This document shows positions 53,410 through 62,391 of a stretch of DNA of 64,000 nucleotides, piece by piece. The translations under genes were made by a program, and so were the position numbers. This DNA is from Aquamicrobium sp. (GTDB lineage Bacteria > Pseudomonadota > Alphaproteobacteria > Rhizobiales > Rhizobiaceae), in contig NZ_JAMLIE010000001.1 in NCBI RefSeq assembly GCF_023954335.1, positions 1,798,001 through 1,862,000 of the forward strand. The letters are read 5' to 3'. The notes under the pieces were generated by a model. It did no database searches, had not been told where the DNA came from, and saw only the letters and a program-made list of their open reading frames with translations. Position 1 is the stretch's first letter; each line of letters starts with the position of its first letter.

Positions 53410-53745
53410 ATGCGCGGCGAGTTCATCGACCCCGGCGCGTTCCGTCATGAAGTGGCGCTGGAAACCGCGACGCTGACGCCGGACGGCGCGGGCGGCCATG
53501 TCGAGGCATGGAGCGAGGCGGCGACGCTGTTCGCCCGGATCGAGCCCGTTTCGGCGGCGAGCCGCTTCGGCGCCGACCGGAGGCTGGAGACGGTGACGCA
53601 TCGGGTCACGTTGCGCCATCGCGGCGGCATCGCCAGCGGCATGCGCTTTCGCAGGCTGGGGCGCGTGTTCCGCATCCTCACCATTCACGACCCCGACGAG
53701 ACCGGGCGCTATCTGGTCTGCCGGGTCGAGGAGGAAGACGCATGA
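53410..53745 (+). CDS. GTA gp7: head-tail stopper
   Basis: 111 residues from ATG 53410: MRGEFIDPGAFRHEVALETATLTPDGAGGHVEAWSEAATLFARIEPVSA, the head-closure family (DUF/Phage_H_T_join). The stop overlaps the next ATG (ATGA). Confidence 0.88.
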   Translation: MRGEFIDPGAFRHEVALETATLTPDGAGGHVEAWSEAATLFARIEPVSAASRFGADRRLETVTHRVTLRHRGGIASGMRFRRLGRVFRILTIHDPDETGRYLVCRVEEEDA

Positions 53746-53927
53746 AACTGACGCTCAAGCTGACGCTCGACGGCCTGATGCGCGTCCTGCGCGCGCAAGC
53801 CCATCGCAGGGCCGAGGAGATCGAGGCCGGCCGCCTTCTGCCGCGGGCAGAGGTGGCCGACACGTCGCCGCGCCGGGCAGAGCGGCGCGAGAAGAGGATG
53901 ACGGATCGTGACCGCAGCGGCGATTGA
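53742..53927 (+). CDS. Small GTA-operon protein between gp7 and gp8
   Basis: 61 residues from ATG 53742, MKLTLKLTLDGLMRVLRAQAHRRAEEIEAG ..., strongly basic tail (RRAERREKRMTDRDRSGD). It overlaps gp7 by 4 bp and gp8 by 20 bp, which supports translation. No RcGTA counterpart is known to me. Confidence 0.55.
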   Translation: MKLTLKLTLDGLMRVLRAQAHRRAEEIEAGRLLPRAEVADTSPRRAERREKRMTDRDRSGD

Positions 53928-54318
53928 AGTGCAGAAGGCGGTGTTTTCCGCCCTTCAGGGCGACGCGGCGCTGGTCGCGGCGCTTGGCGGCGCACGGGTT
54001 TACGATCATGCCCCGGCGCACGCGCCGTTTCCCTACGTCACCTTCGGCCGCTCCTCGTCCAGCGACTGGAGCACGGCGAGCGAGGATGGGGCGGAGCATA
54101 TCTTCACCGTCCATGTCTGGTCGAAGGCGCGGGGGAAGGCGCAGGTCGCGGCGATCATGGAGATCGTGCGCGAGCAGCTGCACGATGCCGACCTTGTGCT
54201 GGCGGGCCATGTGCTCGTCAATCTGCGCCATGCGTTCGACGAGATCCGCTTCGACGACGACCATGACGTCTACCACGGCGCGATGCAGTTCCGCGCCGTG
54301 ACCGAACCGGCCGGCTGA
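53908..54318 (+). CDS. GTA gp8: tail terminator (DUF3168)
   Basis: GTG 53908; 136 residues, AIEVQKAVFSALQGDAALVAALGGARVYDHAPAHAPFPYVTFGRSS ... HVWSKARGKAQ, a DUF3168 protein. It ends the tail tube at the head side. Confidence 0.92.
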   Translation: MTAAAIEVQKAVFSALQGDAALVAALGGARVYDHAPAHAPFPYVTFGRSSSSDWSTASEDGAEHIFTVHVWSKARGKAQVAAIMEIVREQLHDADLVLAGHVLVNLRHAFDEIRFDDDHDVYHGAMQFRAVTEPAG

Positions 54319-54359
54319 GCCGGCCACCCGTTTCACAAAGGGATAGAAGGAGGCTCGCT

Positions 54360-54767
54360 GTGGCGGCACAGAAGGGCAAGGATCTTCTGTTGAAGATCGA
54401 CAATGGCGGCAGCTTCGCCACCGTCGCCGGGCTGCGCACCAAGCGCCTCGCCTTCAACAGCGAGGCGGTGGACGTGACCGACGCGGATTCGGCCGGGCGC
54501 TGGCGCGAGCTGCTCGGCGGCGCGGGCGTGCAGCGCGCGGCGCTGAGCGGGGCGGGCATCTTCAAGGACGCGCAATCCGACGCGCTGATCCGCGACCGCT
54601 TCTTCGCCGGGGAGATCGCCGCCTGGCAGCTCGCCATTCCCGGCTTCGGCACCGTCGAGGGACCGTTCCAGATCACCGCGCTCGAATATACCGGCAACCA
54701 CGACGGCGAGGTGACGTTCGACATCGCGCTGGAATCGGCCGGCGCGCTTTCCTTCGCGGGGCTGTGA
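54360..54767 (+). CDS. GTA gp9: major tail tube protein
   Basis: Start GTG 54360; 135 residues, AAQKGKDLLLKIDNGGSFATVAGLRTKRLAFNSEAVDVTDADSAGRWRELLGGAGVQRA, the TP901-1-type tail tube protein of GTAs. Overlaps the gp10 start. Confidence 0.93.
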   Translation: MAAQKGKDLLLKIDNGGSFATVAGLRTKRLAFNSEAVDVTDADSAGRWRELLGGAGVQRAALSGAGIFKDAQSDALIRDRFFAGEIAAWQLAIPGFGTVEGPFQITALEYTGNHDGEVTFDIALESAGALSFAGL

Positions 54768-55108
54768 TGGCGGCGAACAGGAGACGCGGCGAGATATCCG
54801 CCCGCATCGACGGCGAGGAGCGCATCCTGTGCCTGACGCTCGGCGCGCTGGCCGAGCTGGAAAGCGCTTTCGCCGTGGACGATCTCGCCGCGCCCGCCGA
54901 ACGGTTCGCCAGCGGCCGGCTCGGCGCGCGCGACCTGATCCGCGTCGTCGGCGCGGGCCTGCGCGGCGGCGGCATGGCGGCGAGCGACGACGAGGTCGCC
55001 GCCATGAAGACGGAGGGCGGGGCGGCGGGCTTCGCTGCCATCGCTGCCGAGCTGCTTTCGGTGACGTTCGGCGGCGGCGCCGGGGAAAGGGCGGGCGCGG
55101 ACCCTTGA
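54767..55108 (+). CDS. GTA gp10: tail assembly chaperone-type protein
   Basis: ATG 54767 (GTG 54764 possible): about 113 residues, RGEISARIDGEERILCLTLGALAELESAFAVDDLAAPAERFA, the gene transfer agent gp10 (GTA_gp10) family. It precedes gp10.1 with overlap, which is the usual chaperone pair before the tape measure. Confidence 0.9.
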   Translation: MAANRRRGEISARIDGEERILCLTLGALAELESAFAVDDLAAPAERFASGRLGARDLIRVVGAGLRGGGMAASDDEVAAMKTEGGAAGFAAIAAELLSVTFGGGAGERAGADP

Positions 55109-55323
55109 CGGCCGCGGCAGGCGAAGCGCGCCGGTTTCCCTGGGACGAGGTCATCGCCCTCGGGCTGGGCCTGCTGCGGCTTGCGCCGCGCGATTTCTGG
55201 AACGCGACGCCGCGCGAGATGGCGCATGCGCTGCGGTTCCATGTCGGCGGCGCGGCGGCGACGCCGCCGGGCCGGACGAGCATCGAGGCGCTGATGGCGC
55301 TGTTTCCCGACGACAAGGAGTGA
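55105..55323 (+). CDS. GTA gp10.1: small tail assembly protein (rcc01693/DUF2376 type)
   Basis: TTG 55105 overlapping the gp10 stop; 72 residues, RRFPWDEVIALGLGLLRLAPRDFWNATPREMAHALRFHVG. The W-rich pattern FWxxTPREL is the mark of this family. Six bp before gp11. Confidence 0.88.
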   Translation: MTAAAGEARRFPWDEVIALGLGLLRLAPRDFWNATPREMAHALRFHVGGAAATPPGRTSIEALMALFPDDKE

Positions 55324-55329
55324 CGAGAC

Positions 55330-55908
55330 ATGGCAGAGACGGTCGCGCCGGTGACGGTCCGGCTCGAGGCGGACACGCAGCCTTTCACTGACGCGCTGAG
55401 CAATCTGGAAAAGCTGGCCGGCTCATTCGGCCGCCAGCTCACCGGCGCGCTGGCCAGCGCGACGGCGAGCGGCAAGTCGCTCGACGACATGCTGCGGCAG
55501 ATCGGCATGAACCTCGCGGGCATGGCGCTGTCGCAGGGGCTGAAGCCGCTGGGGGACCTGACCTCGACCCTGTTCTCCGGCCTGTTCAGGGGCATCATGC
55601 CGTTCGCCAAGGGCGGGGTGGTGCCGGGCGCGGCGGCGTTCGCTTCCGGTGGGGTGGTGGCCGCGCCGACCTATTTCCCGCTCGGGCGCTCGCTCGGCGT
55701 GATGGGCGAAGCGGGCGCGGAGGCGATCCTGCCGCTCCAGCGCGGCGCGGACGGGCGGCTGGGCGTCGCGGCGGGCGGCGGGGGCGGCGGAGCCGTCAAT
55801 GTCGTCTTCAACGTCACCGCCCCGGACGCGGCCTCGTTCCGCAAATCCGAGGCGCAGATCACCGGCATGCTGGCGCGTGCGGTCGCGCGCGGCTCGCGCG
55901 GCCTGTGA
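55330..55908 (+). CDS. GTA gp11: short tail tape measure protein
   Basis: 192 residues: a helical N-terminal part (VRLEADTQPFTDALSNLEKLAGSFGRQLTGALASATASGKSLDDMLRQIG), then Gly-rich FAKGGVVPGAAAFASGGVVAAPTYFPLGRSLGVMGEAGAEAILPLQRG. RcGTA gp11 is about 220 residues, so this is slightly short but normal for the group; GTA tails are short. Confidence 0.9.
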   Translation: MAETVAPVTVRLEADTQPFTDALSNLEKLAGSFGRQLTGALASATASGKSLDDMLRQIGMNLAGMALSQGLKPLGDLTSTLFSGLFRGIMPFAKGGVVPGAAAFASGGVVAAPTYFPLGRSLGVMGEAGAEAILPLQRGADGRLGVAAGGGGGGAVNVVFNVTAPDAASFRKSEAQITGMLARAVARGSRGL

Positions 55909-55920
55909 CGGAGGCGGGAC

Positions 55921-56562
55921 ATGGACAGCTTTCATGACGTGCGCTTTCCCACGAGCATCTCGTTCGGGGCGACGGGCGGGCCGGAGCGGCGCGTCGAGAT
56001 CGTCGCGCTGACCTCGGGCCGCGAGAAGCGCAACCTGCGCTTCGCCCATTCGCGTCGGCATTTCGACGCCGGGACCGGCGTGCGCTCGCTGGCCGACCTT
56101 CACGAGATCGTCGCCTTCTTCGAGGCGCGGCGCGGCTCCTATCACGGCTTCCGCTTCCGCGATCCGTTCGACATGAAATCCTGCGCGCCGGACGCCGCGC
56201 CTGCGCCGGACGACCAGGCGCTCGGCACCGGGGACGGGGCGAGGGCGGATTTCCAGCTCGTCAAACGCTATGGCGAGGGGGGCGACGCCTATGAGCGCCC
56301 CATCCGCAAGCCGGTGGCGGGGACGGTGCGCGTTGCGGTCGACGGGGTGGAGAGGGCAGCGCCGGCGCAATTCTCCGTAGACCACGCGACGGGGATCGTC
56401 ACCTTCGCGCCGGGCGCGGTTCCCGCTCCGGGCGCGCTGGTCTCGGCCGGCTTCGCGTTCGACATCGCGGCGCGCTTCGACACCGAGCGCATCGCCATCA
56501 GTCTGTCGGCCTTCAAGGCCGGGCAGATCCCGTCCATTCCCGTCATCGAGATCGAGCCATGA
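55921..56562 (+). CDS. GTA gp12: distal tail protein (DUF2460)
   Basis: 213 residues, MDSFHDVRFPTSISFGATGGPERRVEIVALTSGREKRNLRFAHSRRHFDAGTGVRSLADLHEIVAFFEARRG, the DUF2460 family. It links tube to baseplate hub. Stop overlaps gp13 start (ATGA). Confidence 0.94.
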   Translation: MDSFHDVRFPTSISFGATGGPERRVEIVALTSGREKRNLRFAHSRRHFDAGTGVRSLADLHEIVAFFEARRGSYHGFRFRDPFDMKSCAPDAAPAPDDQALGTGDGARADFQLVKRYGEGGDAYERPIRKPVAGTVRVAVDGVERAAPAQFSVDHATGIVTFAPGAVPAPGALVSAGFAFDIAARFDTERIAISLSAFKAGQIPSIPVIEIEP

Positions 56563-57440
56563 GCGAAATGTCCCTGCGCGAGCATCTGGAGCGCGACTGC
56601 ACCACGCTGTGCCATTGCTGGCGGCTGGAGCGGCGCGACGGCCGGGTCTTCGGATTCACCGACCATGACCGCAGCCTTGCCGTCGGCGGGCTGGACTACG
56701 AGCCGCAGAGCGGCTTCACCCAGACCGAGGCGCGGGCCTCGCTCGGCATGGCGGTGGACGCGGTCGACGTCGAGGGGGCGCTGTCGTCCGATACGCTCGA
56801 CGAGGCGGACATCGCGGCCGGTCTGTTCGACGGGGCGATGGTGGAGACGCTGCTGGTCAACTGGGCCGACCCGCGGCAGTTCGCCTCGATCCGCAAGGCC
56901 GCGATCGGGCGCATCCTGCGCGCTGACGGCCGCTTCGTCGCCGAGCTGGAAAGCGTGGCGGCGAGCCTCGACCGGCCGAACGGGCGCTATCTGCGGCGCA
57001 GCTGCGACGCGCGGCTCGGCGATGCGCGCTGCCGGGCCGATATCTCGGGCAGCGCGTTCAACGGCGCGGGGGCGGTGATGGCCGTCACTGCCCCTTCGAC
57101 CTTCGTTGCGAGCGGCCTTGCCGGGTTCGAGCCGGGCTGGTTCGCCTTCGGCGAGATCACCTTCTCGGACGGCGCGCTGGCCGGGCGCGCGCTGCCGGTC
57201 GTCGATCACCTCGCGGCGGCGGAGGGGGCCATCCTCGTCCTGCCGGCGACGGGGCCGTCGCCGGAGCCCGGAGATGGCTTCACCATCGTTGCCGGCTGCG
57301 ACAAGCGCTTCGCCACCTGCAAGGCGAAATTCGCCAATCCGCTGAATTTCAGGGGTTTTCCCCATCTGCCGGGCAACGACGCGGCCTATGCTTACGTCAC
57401 CGAGGGCATGGAGTTCGACGGCGCGGTGCTGGTCGAATGA
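56559..57440 (+). CDS. GTA gp13: tail hub protein (DUF2163)
   Basis: 293 residues with the DUF2163 N-terminal part (LEHDCTTLCHCW-type start, FGFTDHDRSLAVGGLDYEPQSGFTQTEARASLG, NWADPRQ) and the C-terminal FAR1-like cysteine pairs (SCDARLGDARCRAD, CDKRFATCKAKFANPLNFRGFPHLPGNDA), which coordinate an Fe-S or metal site in RcGTA. Overlaps gp14. Confidence 0.94.
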   Translation: MSEMSLREHLERDCTTLCHCWRLERRDGRVFGFTDHDRSLAVGGLDYEPQSGFTQTEARASLGMAVDAVDVEGALSSDTLDEADIAAGLFDGAMVETLLVNWADPRQFASIRKAAIGRILRADGRFVAELESVAASLDRPNGRYLRRSCDARLGDARCRADISGSAFNGAGAVMAVTAPSTFVASGLAGFEPGWFAFGEITFSDGALAGRALPVVDHLAAAEGAILVLPATGPSPEPGDGFTIVAGCDKRFATCKAKFANPLNFRGFPHLPGNDAAYAYVTEGMEFDGAVLVE

Positions 57441-57889
57441 GCGCGCCGGAGACGCCGACCGCGGCGGGACGCGCGATCATCGCAGAGGCCATGGGCTGGC
57501 TCGGCACGCCCTATCGCCATCAGGGATCGCGCAAGGGGGTGGGGTGCGACTGCCTCGGCCTGGTGCGCGGGGTCTGGCGCGCCGTCTATGGCGGCGAGCC
57601 GGAGCGGCCGGGTCCGTACTCGCCCGACTGGGCGGAAGCGGGGGGTGGCGATCCGCTGATCGAGGCGGCCCGCCGCCATTGCACCGAGAAACCGCCCGAC
57701 GAGGCGCGGCCGGGCGACCTGCTGGTCTTCCGCTGGCGACCGCATCACGCAGCCAAGCATCTCGGAATCCTCCTGCCGCACGCGCGTTTCCTGCATGCCT
57801 ATGAGGGGCATGCGGTGACGATCTCGCCGCTGATCCCCCAATGGCGGCGCAAGATCGCCGGGGTCTTCGCCTTTCCGGAAGTTCGATAG
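57437..57889 (+). CDS. GTA gp14: NlpC/P60 cell-wall peptidase
   Basis: 150 residues with catalytic Cys in SRKGVGCDCLGLVRGVWR and His in HHAAKHLGILLP. It cuts peptidoglycan peptide stems during DNA delivery. Overlaps gp13 by 4 bp; gp15 starts at the next base after its stop. Confidence 0.94.
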   Translation: MSAPETPTAAGRAIIAEAMGWLGTPYRHQGSRKGVGCDCLGLVRGVWRAVYGGEPERPGPYSPDWAEAGGGDPLIEAARRHCTEKPPDEARPGDLLVFRWRPHHAAKHLGILLPHARFLHAYEGHAVTISPLIPQWRRKIAGVFAFPEVR

Positions 57890-60800
57890 ATGTCGACAGT
57901 CATCCTGCAATCGGCCGGCGCCTTCATCGGCAGCCTTTTCGGTCCCGTCGGCAGCGCCATCGGCTCCGCGCTCGGCGCGATGGCCGGCTATGCGATCGAC
58001 CGCAGCCTGCTGATGAGCACCCAGCGGATCGAGGGGCCGCGGCTCGCGACCATGCGGCCCTTCTCGGCCGAAGAGGGGGCGCCGCTCGCGCGCGTCTACG
58101 GCACGGTGCGGATCGGCGGCGACATCATCTGGGCGACCCGCTTCCAGGAGCGGCGCAAGACCGAGCGGCAGGGCGGCAAGGGCGGCGGCCCCAAGGTCAC
58201 GACCTACTCCTATTTCGCCAACGTGGCGCTGGCGCTGTGTGAGGGCGAGATCGGCTGCGTGCGCCGGGTGTGGGCCGACGGGCGCGAGCTCGACCTCGAC
58301 GAGGTGACGCTGCGCGTCTATCGCGGCGACGAGGACCAGCCGGTCGACCCGCTGATCGCCGCGCGGCAGGGCGACGGCAACGCGCCCGCCTATCGCGGCG
58401 TCGCCTATGTCGTCTTCCAGCGGTTTCCCATCGGCGACTACGGCAACCGCATCCCGCAGTTCCAGTTCGAGGTGATCCGCCCGGTCGGGCGGCTGAACCG
58501 GCAGATCAGGTCGGTGGCGCTGCTGCCCGGCTCGACCGAGTTCGGGCTGCTGCCGCGCCCCGTCACGCGCAAGAGCCGGCCCGGCGTCACCGAAACCTCC
58601 AACCACAACGTCCTTCATGCGAGCTGCGACCTCGTCGCCTCGCTCGACGAGCTGCAGGCGCTGTGCCCGGCGCTGGAGGAGGTGGCCATCGTCACCGCAT
58701 GGTTCGGCGACGACCTGCGGGCGGGGATCTGCACCTTGCGGCCGAAGGTGACGGATAGTGGCCAGACCGGGTGGAACGAGAACTGGCGTGTCTCGGGCCT
58801 TTCGCGCGGGACCGCCACCGTGGTGTCGAAGGTCGATGGGACGTCGAGCTACGGCGGCACGCCCTCCGACCGGTCGCTGGTCGAGTGCATCGCCGAGATC
58901 AGGCGGCGCGGGTTGAAGGTCGCGCTCTATCCCTTCATCATGATGGACGTTGCGCCGGGCAACGCCTTGCCCGACCCGTATGGCGGCGGGCCGGGCCAGC
59001 CGGCATTTCCCTGGCGGGGGCGCATCACCTGCGCTCCGGCGCCAGACCAGCCGGGCAGCGCCGACAAGACGGCGGCGGCCCGCGCGCAGGTCGCGGCGTT
59101 CTGCGGCGCGGCCGAGCCGGGGCACTTTCCCGTATCGGGAGGCAATGTCGGCTTTTCCGGGCCGTCCTCGGACTGGGGCTATCGCCGGTTCGTGCTGCAT
59201 CATGCGCGGCTCGCGGCGCTGGCCGGCGGGGTCGACGCCTTCATCCTCGGCTCGGAGCTGCGCGGGCTGACGACGCTGCGCGACGGCGACGGCGCGTTCC
59301 CGTTCGTCGAGGCGCTGTGCCGGCTCGCTGCCGACGCCCGGGCGATGCTGGGGCCGGGAACCGACATCACCTATGGCGCGGACTGGAGCGAGTATTTCGG
59401 CCACCAGCCGGCGGACGGCTCCGGCGACGTGCTGTTCCATCTCGATCCCCTGTGGGCGCATCCGGCCGTCAGCTCGGTCGGCATCGATAACTACATGCCG
59501 CTTTCCGACTGGCGCGACGGCGACTATGCCGGCGGCAACCCGGACGGGTTTCGCGGGCCCTACGACCGGGACGGGCTGCGTAGTCAGATCGCCGCCGGGG
59601 AGGGGTTCGACTGGTACTACGCCGATGCCGCCGCGCGGCAGAACCGCCAGCGCACCCCCATCACCGACGGGGCCTACGGGAAGCCGTGGGTCTATCGCCC
59701 CAAGGATATCCGGGCCTGGTGGGAAAACCTGCATTTCGACCGCATCGGCGGGGTGGAGGCAGAGGAGCCGACGCTCTGGCAGCCGCGCACGAAGCCTATC
59801 CGCTTCACCGAGCTCGGTTGCCCCGCGGTCGACAAGGGGCCGAACCAGCCCAACGTGTTTCCCGACGCCAAGTCGTCGGAGAACGCGTTGCCGCATTTTT
59901 CCTCGGGCGGGCGTTCCGACATGGCGCAGGCTCGTTTTCTCGTGGCGCATTTCGATCGCTGGGATCCTGAAAGCCACGGTTTCGAGCCCGGGGCGAACCC
60001 GGTTTCGCCGGTCTACGGCGGCCGGATGGTCGACCCGGCCCATATCTGCGTCTGGGCATGGGATGCCCGGCCGTTTCCCGCCTTTCCGAGCTACAGCGAC
60101 ATCTGGCGCGACGGCGACAACTGGCATCGCGGCCACTGGCTGAACGGGCGTCTTTCGACCGCGCTGGCGGGCGAGCTGTTCATGGCCGTCCTTGCCGATC
60201 ACGGCCTTTCCGGCACCGATGAGACCCAAGGCAGCCACAGCATCGCCGGCTATGTCGTCGACAGGCCGCTGACCGCCCGCGCAGCGCTTGAGCCGCTCGT
60301 CGATCTCGCCGGCATCGCGGTTCTCGACCATGACGGCATTATCGAGCTGCGCGACGAGCTCGCGCCCGGCCGGCCTTCCGTTCTGGTGGACGAGCTGGTG
60401 GTTCCCGAGAGCGGCGAGGTGATCGAGCGGACGCGGACGCCCGGACGCGACATGCCGCGCGAGGTCGAGCTTACCTTCGTCGATCCGTTCCGCGACTACC
60501 AGCTCGCCACCGCCCGGCTCCGCCAGCCGGACGGGGAGGGCGGAAGCGAGGCGTTCCCGTTCGCCGGCTGCCTCGAAGCGGGCGCTGCGCTTGCGCTGCT
60601 CGCCGACTGGATGCAGCGCAAGCGCAGCGCGCGGGAAACCGCCGGCTTTTCCGTGCCGGCCTCGCGGACCGACATCGTGCCGGGCGTGCTGGTCTCGCTG
60701 CCCGACGCAGCCGGCGGCGGTGAGTTCCTCGTCACCGAGGTCGAGACCGGCCTTGCCCGCGCGGCGCGGGCGCGGCGCATCGCACGGGCCGTGCCGACGC

Positions 60801-61798
60801 CATGGCGCTCGGGCAGGATGGCGGCCGCCAAGCCGCGCTCCGGAGTTCTCGGGCAGCCGCACGTCCTTTTCCTCGACCTGCCGATGCTGCCGGGGGCGCA
60901 GGCCGCGCACGAGCAGTTCCGGATCGCCGCCTTCGCCAGCCCGTGGCGCAGCCAGATCGTCTATTCCTCGCCGGAAGAAGAGGGCTATGCCCATGTCGCC
61001 ACCGTGCCGCTGCCGGCGGTTCTCGGCGAGGCGGTTTCGGCCAGCGCCGGTTTCTTCGAGGGGCGGTACGACCGCGTCGGCGCGATGACGGTCGCGCTCT
61101 ATGATGGGGCTCTGTCGAGCGTCTCGACGGCGGCGCTGCTCAACGGGGCAAACACCGCGGCCGTCCGCGCCGACAACGGCGAGTGGGAGGTCTTCCAGTT
61201 CGGGCAGGCGGAGGAAATCCTCCCCTCGGTCTGGGAGCTGACCCTGCTGCTGCGCGCCCAGTGCGGCACCGGCGACGCAGCGGCGGCCGGCATTTCGCCT
61301 GGCGCGCCCTTCGTCCTCCTCGACGAGGCCGTGGTCAGGGCGGGCCTTGCGCCGGAGCAGGCCGGCCTGCCGCTGAACTGGCGGATCGGCCCGTCGGGCA
61401 AGGATTTCGCCGGCCCGTATTTCGTCGACCTTCAGATGGCGGGCGGGGTGCGGGCGCAACTGCCGTTGTCGCCGGTCCATCTGCGATGTGCGACCATGAC
61501 CGGCGGCGACCTCTCGCTCGCCTGGGTGCGGCGCGGCCGCATCGACGCCGATTCTTGGCTCGGCGAGGACATCCCTCTCGGCGAGGAGACCGAGCGCTAC
61601 AGGATCGAGATCGCGCCGGCTGGCGGCGGCACCGTGCTGCGGACGGTCGAGACGCCGGCTCCGCAATGGACCTATCCGGCCGCCTTGCAGGCGCTCGATT
61701 TCCCGTCCCGGCCGGCGGCGGTCGCCTTCACGGTCCGGCAGATCAGCCCTTCGGCGGGCGCAGGACTGCCGGCGCGCAGGACCTTCACCCTCATTTGA
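57890..61798 (+). CDS. GTA gp15: large tail-tip protein (TIM-barrel/phage tail multidomain)
   Basis: 1302 residues. An N-terminal Gly-rich hydrophobic start (LQSAGAFIGSLFGPVGSAIGSALGAMAGYAID) is followed by hub domains, the glycoside-hydrolase-like GTA TIM-barrel (~residues 310-560, WGYRRFVLHHARLAALAGGVDAFILGSELRGLTTLRD, TYGADWSEYFGH, WAHPAVSSVGIDNYMPLSDWRDGD) and C-terminal Rcc01698-type tail domains. It binds and penetrates the recipient envelope. Full length, intact. Confidence 0.94.
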   Translation: MSTVILQSAGAFIGSLFGPVGSAIGSALGAMAGYAIDRSLLMSTQRIEGPRLATMRPFSAEEGAPLARVYGTVRIGGDIIWATRFQERRKTERQGGKGGGPKVTTYSYFANVALALCEGEIGCVRRVWADGRELDLDEVTLRVYRGDEDQPVDPLIAARQGDGNAPAYRGVAYVVFQRFPIGDYGNRIPQFQFEVIRPVGRLNRQIRSVALLPGSTEFGLLPRPVTRKSRPGVTETSNHNVLHASCDLVASLDELQALCPALEEVAIVTAWFGDDLRAGICTLRPKVTDSGQTGWNENWRVSGLSRGTATVVSKVDGTSSYGGTPSDRSLVECIAEIRRRGLKVALYPFIMMDVAPGNALPDPYGGGPGQPAFPWRGRITCAPAPDQPGSADKTAAARAQVAAFCGAAEPGHFPVSGGNVGFSGPSSDWGYRRFVLHHARLAALAGGVDAFILGSELRGLTTLRDGDGAFPFVEALCRLAADARAMLGPGTDITYGADWSEYFGHQPADGSGDVLFHLDPLWAHPAVSSVGIDNYMPLSDWRDGDYAGGNPDGFRGPYDRDGLRSQIAAGEGFDWYYADAAARQNRQRTPITDGAYGKPWVYRPKDIRAWWENLHFDRIGGVEAEEPTLWQPRTKPIRFTELGCPAVDKGPNQPNVFPDAKSSENALPHFSSGGRSDMAQARFLVAHFDRWDPESHGFEPGANPVSPVYGGRMVDPAHICVWAWDARPFPAFPSYSDIWRDGDNWHRGHWLNGRLSTALAGELFMAVLADHGLSGTDETQGSHSIAGYVVDRPLTARAALEPLVDLAGIAVLDHDGIIELRDELAPGRPSVLVDELVVPESGEVIERTRTPGRDMPREVELTFVDPFRDYQLATARLRQPDGEGGSEAFPFAGCLEAGAALALLADWMQRKRSARETAGFSVPASRTDIVPGVLVSLPDAAGGGEFLVTEVETGLARAARARRIARAVPTPWRSGRMAAAKPRSGVLGQPHVLFLDLPMLPGAQAAHEQFRIAAFASPWRSQIVYSSPEEEGYAHVATVPLPAVLGEAVSASAGFFEGRYDRVGAMTVALYDGALSSVSTAALLNGANTAAVRADNGEWEVFQFGQAEEILPSVWELTLLLRAQCGTGDAAAAGISPGAPFVLLDEAVVRAGLAPEQAGLPLNWRIGPSGKDFAGPYFVDLQMAGGVRAQLPLSPVHLRCATMTGGDLSLAWVRRGRIDADSWLGEDIPLGEETERYRIEIAPAGGGTVLRTVETPAPQWTYPAALQALDFPSRPAAVAFTVRQISPSAGAGLPARRTFTLI

Positions 61799-61819
61799 CA
61801 TTGGTTAAGGAGAAACGAC

Positions 61820-62026
61820 ATGGAAGTCTTCAAGCCGTGGTATCTGTCGCGCACGATCTGGGCATCGGCGATCGCCGTGGCGGCGACGCTCGCCAGCGCA
61901 CTCGGTTTTCCGCTCGAGTCCTCCGACGTCGCGGCGCTGCCCGACGCCATCCTCCAGGCGGTGGCCGCGGTGGCCGGCGTGATCGCCATTCTCGGCCGGC
62001 TCTCCGCCAGCATGCGCATCCGGTAG
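61820..62026 (+). CDS. Small two-TM protein, holin-like
   Basis: 68 residues, ATG 61820 after AAGGAGAAACGAC. Two hydrophobic helices (TIWASAIAVAATLASALGF and ILQAVAAVAGVIAILGRLSA) and a short basic tail. Size, topology and position right after gp15 suggest a holin for GTA release, though RcGTA encodes lysis genes elsewhere. Confidence 0.7.
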   Translation: MEVFKPWYLSRTIWASAIAVAATLASALGFPLESSDVAALPDAILQAVAAVAGVIAILGRLSASMRIR

Positions 62027-62082
62027 ATTTTGCTTGCGCTTGTTCATTTCGTATTCAGCCGCATTGCGCTAGAAATGCCGGC

Positions 62083-62337
62083 ATGAAAACGCTTCGACCC
62101 TTTCTGCATGCGCTGGTTGCCGGCCTCCTGCTGGCGGGACCGCTGACGTCGCCCGCGCCTGCCGCGCCCGACTGCCACGCCATCGGCCAGCGCCAGGCGG
62201 CGCAGATGGGCGGCCAGCTCGCCCGGGCGACCCCCGAGGTGCGCGGCGGCCAGCAGGTCTGCGTCATCGTCGTGCTGATGCCGGCCAAGGACGGCCAGCG
62301 CCCGCGCCGCAACGAGATTGTCGTTCCGGCCGGCTGA
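62083..62337 (+). CDS. feuN: FeuN-like periplasmic inhibitor of FeuQ
   Basis: ATG 62083 gives 84 residues with a signal peptide (MKTLRPFLHALVAGLLLAGPLTSPAPAAPDC) and a short body with two Cys (DCHAIGQ, QQVCVIVVLMPAKDG). In Sinorhizobium meliloti FeuN (~83 residues) is coded just upstream of feuPQ and restrains FeuQ from the periplasm; the same size, export and place are seen here. It overlaps nothing and lies 54 bp before feuP. Confidence 0.85.
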   Translation: MKTLRPFLHALVAGLLLAGPLTSPAPAAPDCHAIGQRQAAQMGGQLARATPEVRGGQQVCVIVVLMPAKDGQRPRRNEIVVPAG

Positions 62338-62391
62338 CGGTGCGGAAGAATCCGGCCATAGTGGACACGGCCAGCCAGGAGACGGAGAGGG

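Larger units (their letters stand above)
49525..61798 (+). other. Gene transfer agent structural cluster, with internal deletion
   Basis: Gene order and protein types follow Rhodobacter capsulatus GTA: gp1 small terminase, gp2 large terminase, gp3 portal, [gp4 protease and most of gp5 capsid missing], gp6, gp7, a 61-residue extra ORF, gp8, gp9 major tail, gp10, gp10.1, gp11 tape measure, gp12, gp13, gp14 peptidase, gp15. Genes overlap or are a few bp apart, so the cluster is one operon. It has chromosomal codon usage and no integrase, as expected for a domesticated GTA. Confidence 0.93.

Noticed and set aside
49525..61798. GTA cluster read as an active prophage
   Set aside because: It has the fixed RcGTA gene order, no integrase, repressor, replication or att sites, and base composition like the chromosome.
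57392..61801. Leftward open frame of about 1469 codons across the GTA gp15 gene
   Set aside because: A long antisense frame is expected in high-G+C DNA with strong third-position bias; gp15 on the + strand has recognisable domains and tight spacing to its neighbours, the antisense frame has none.
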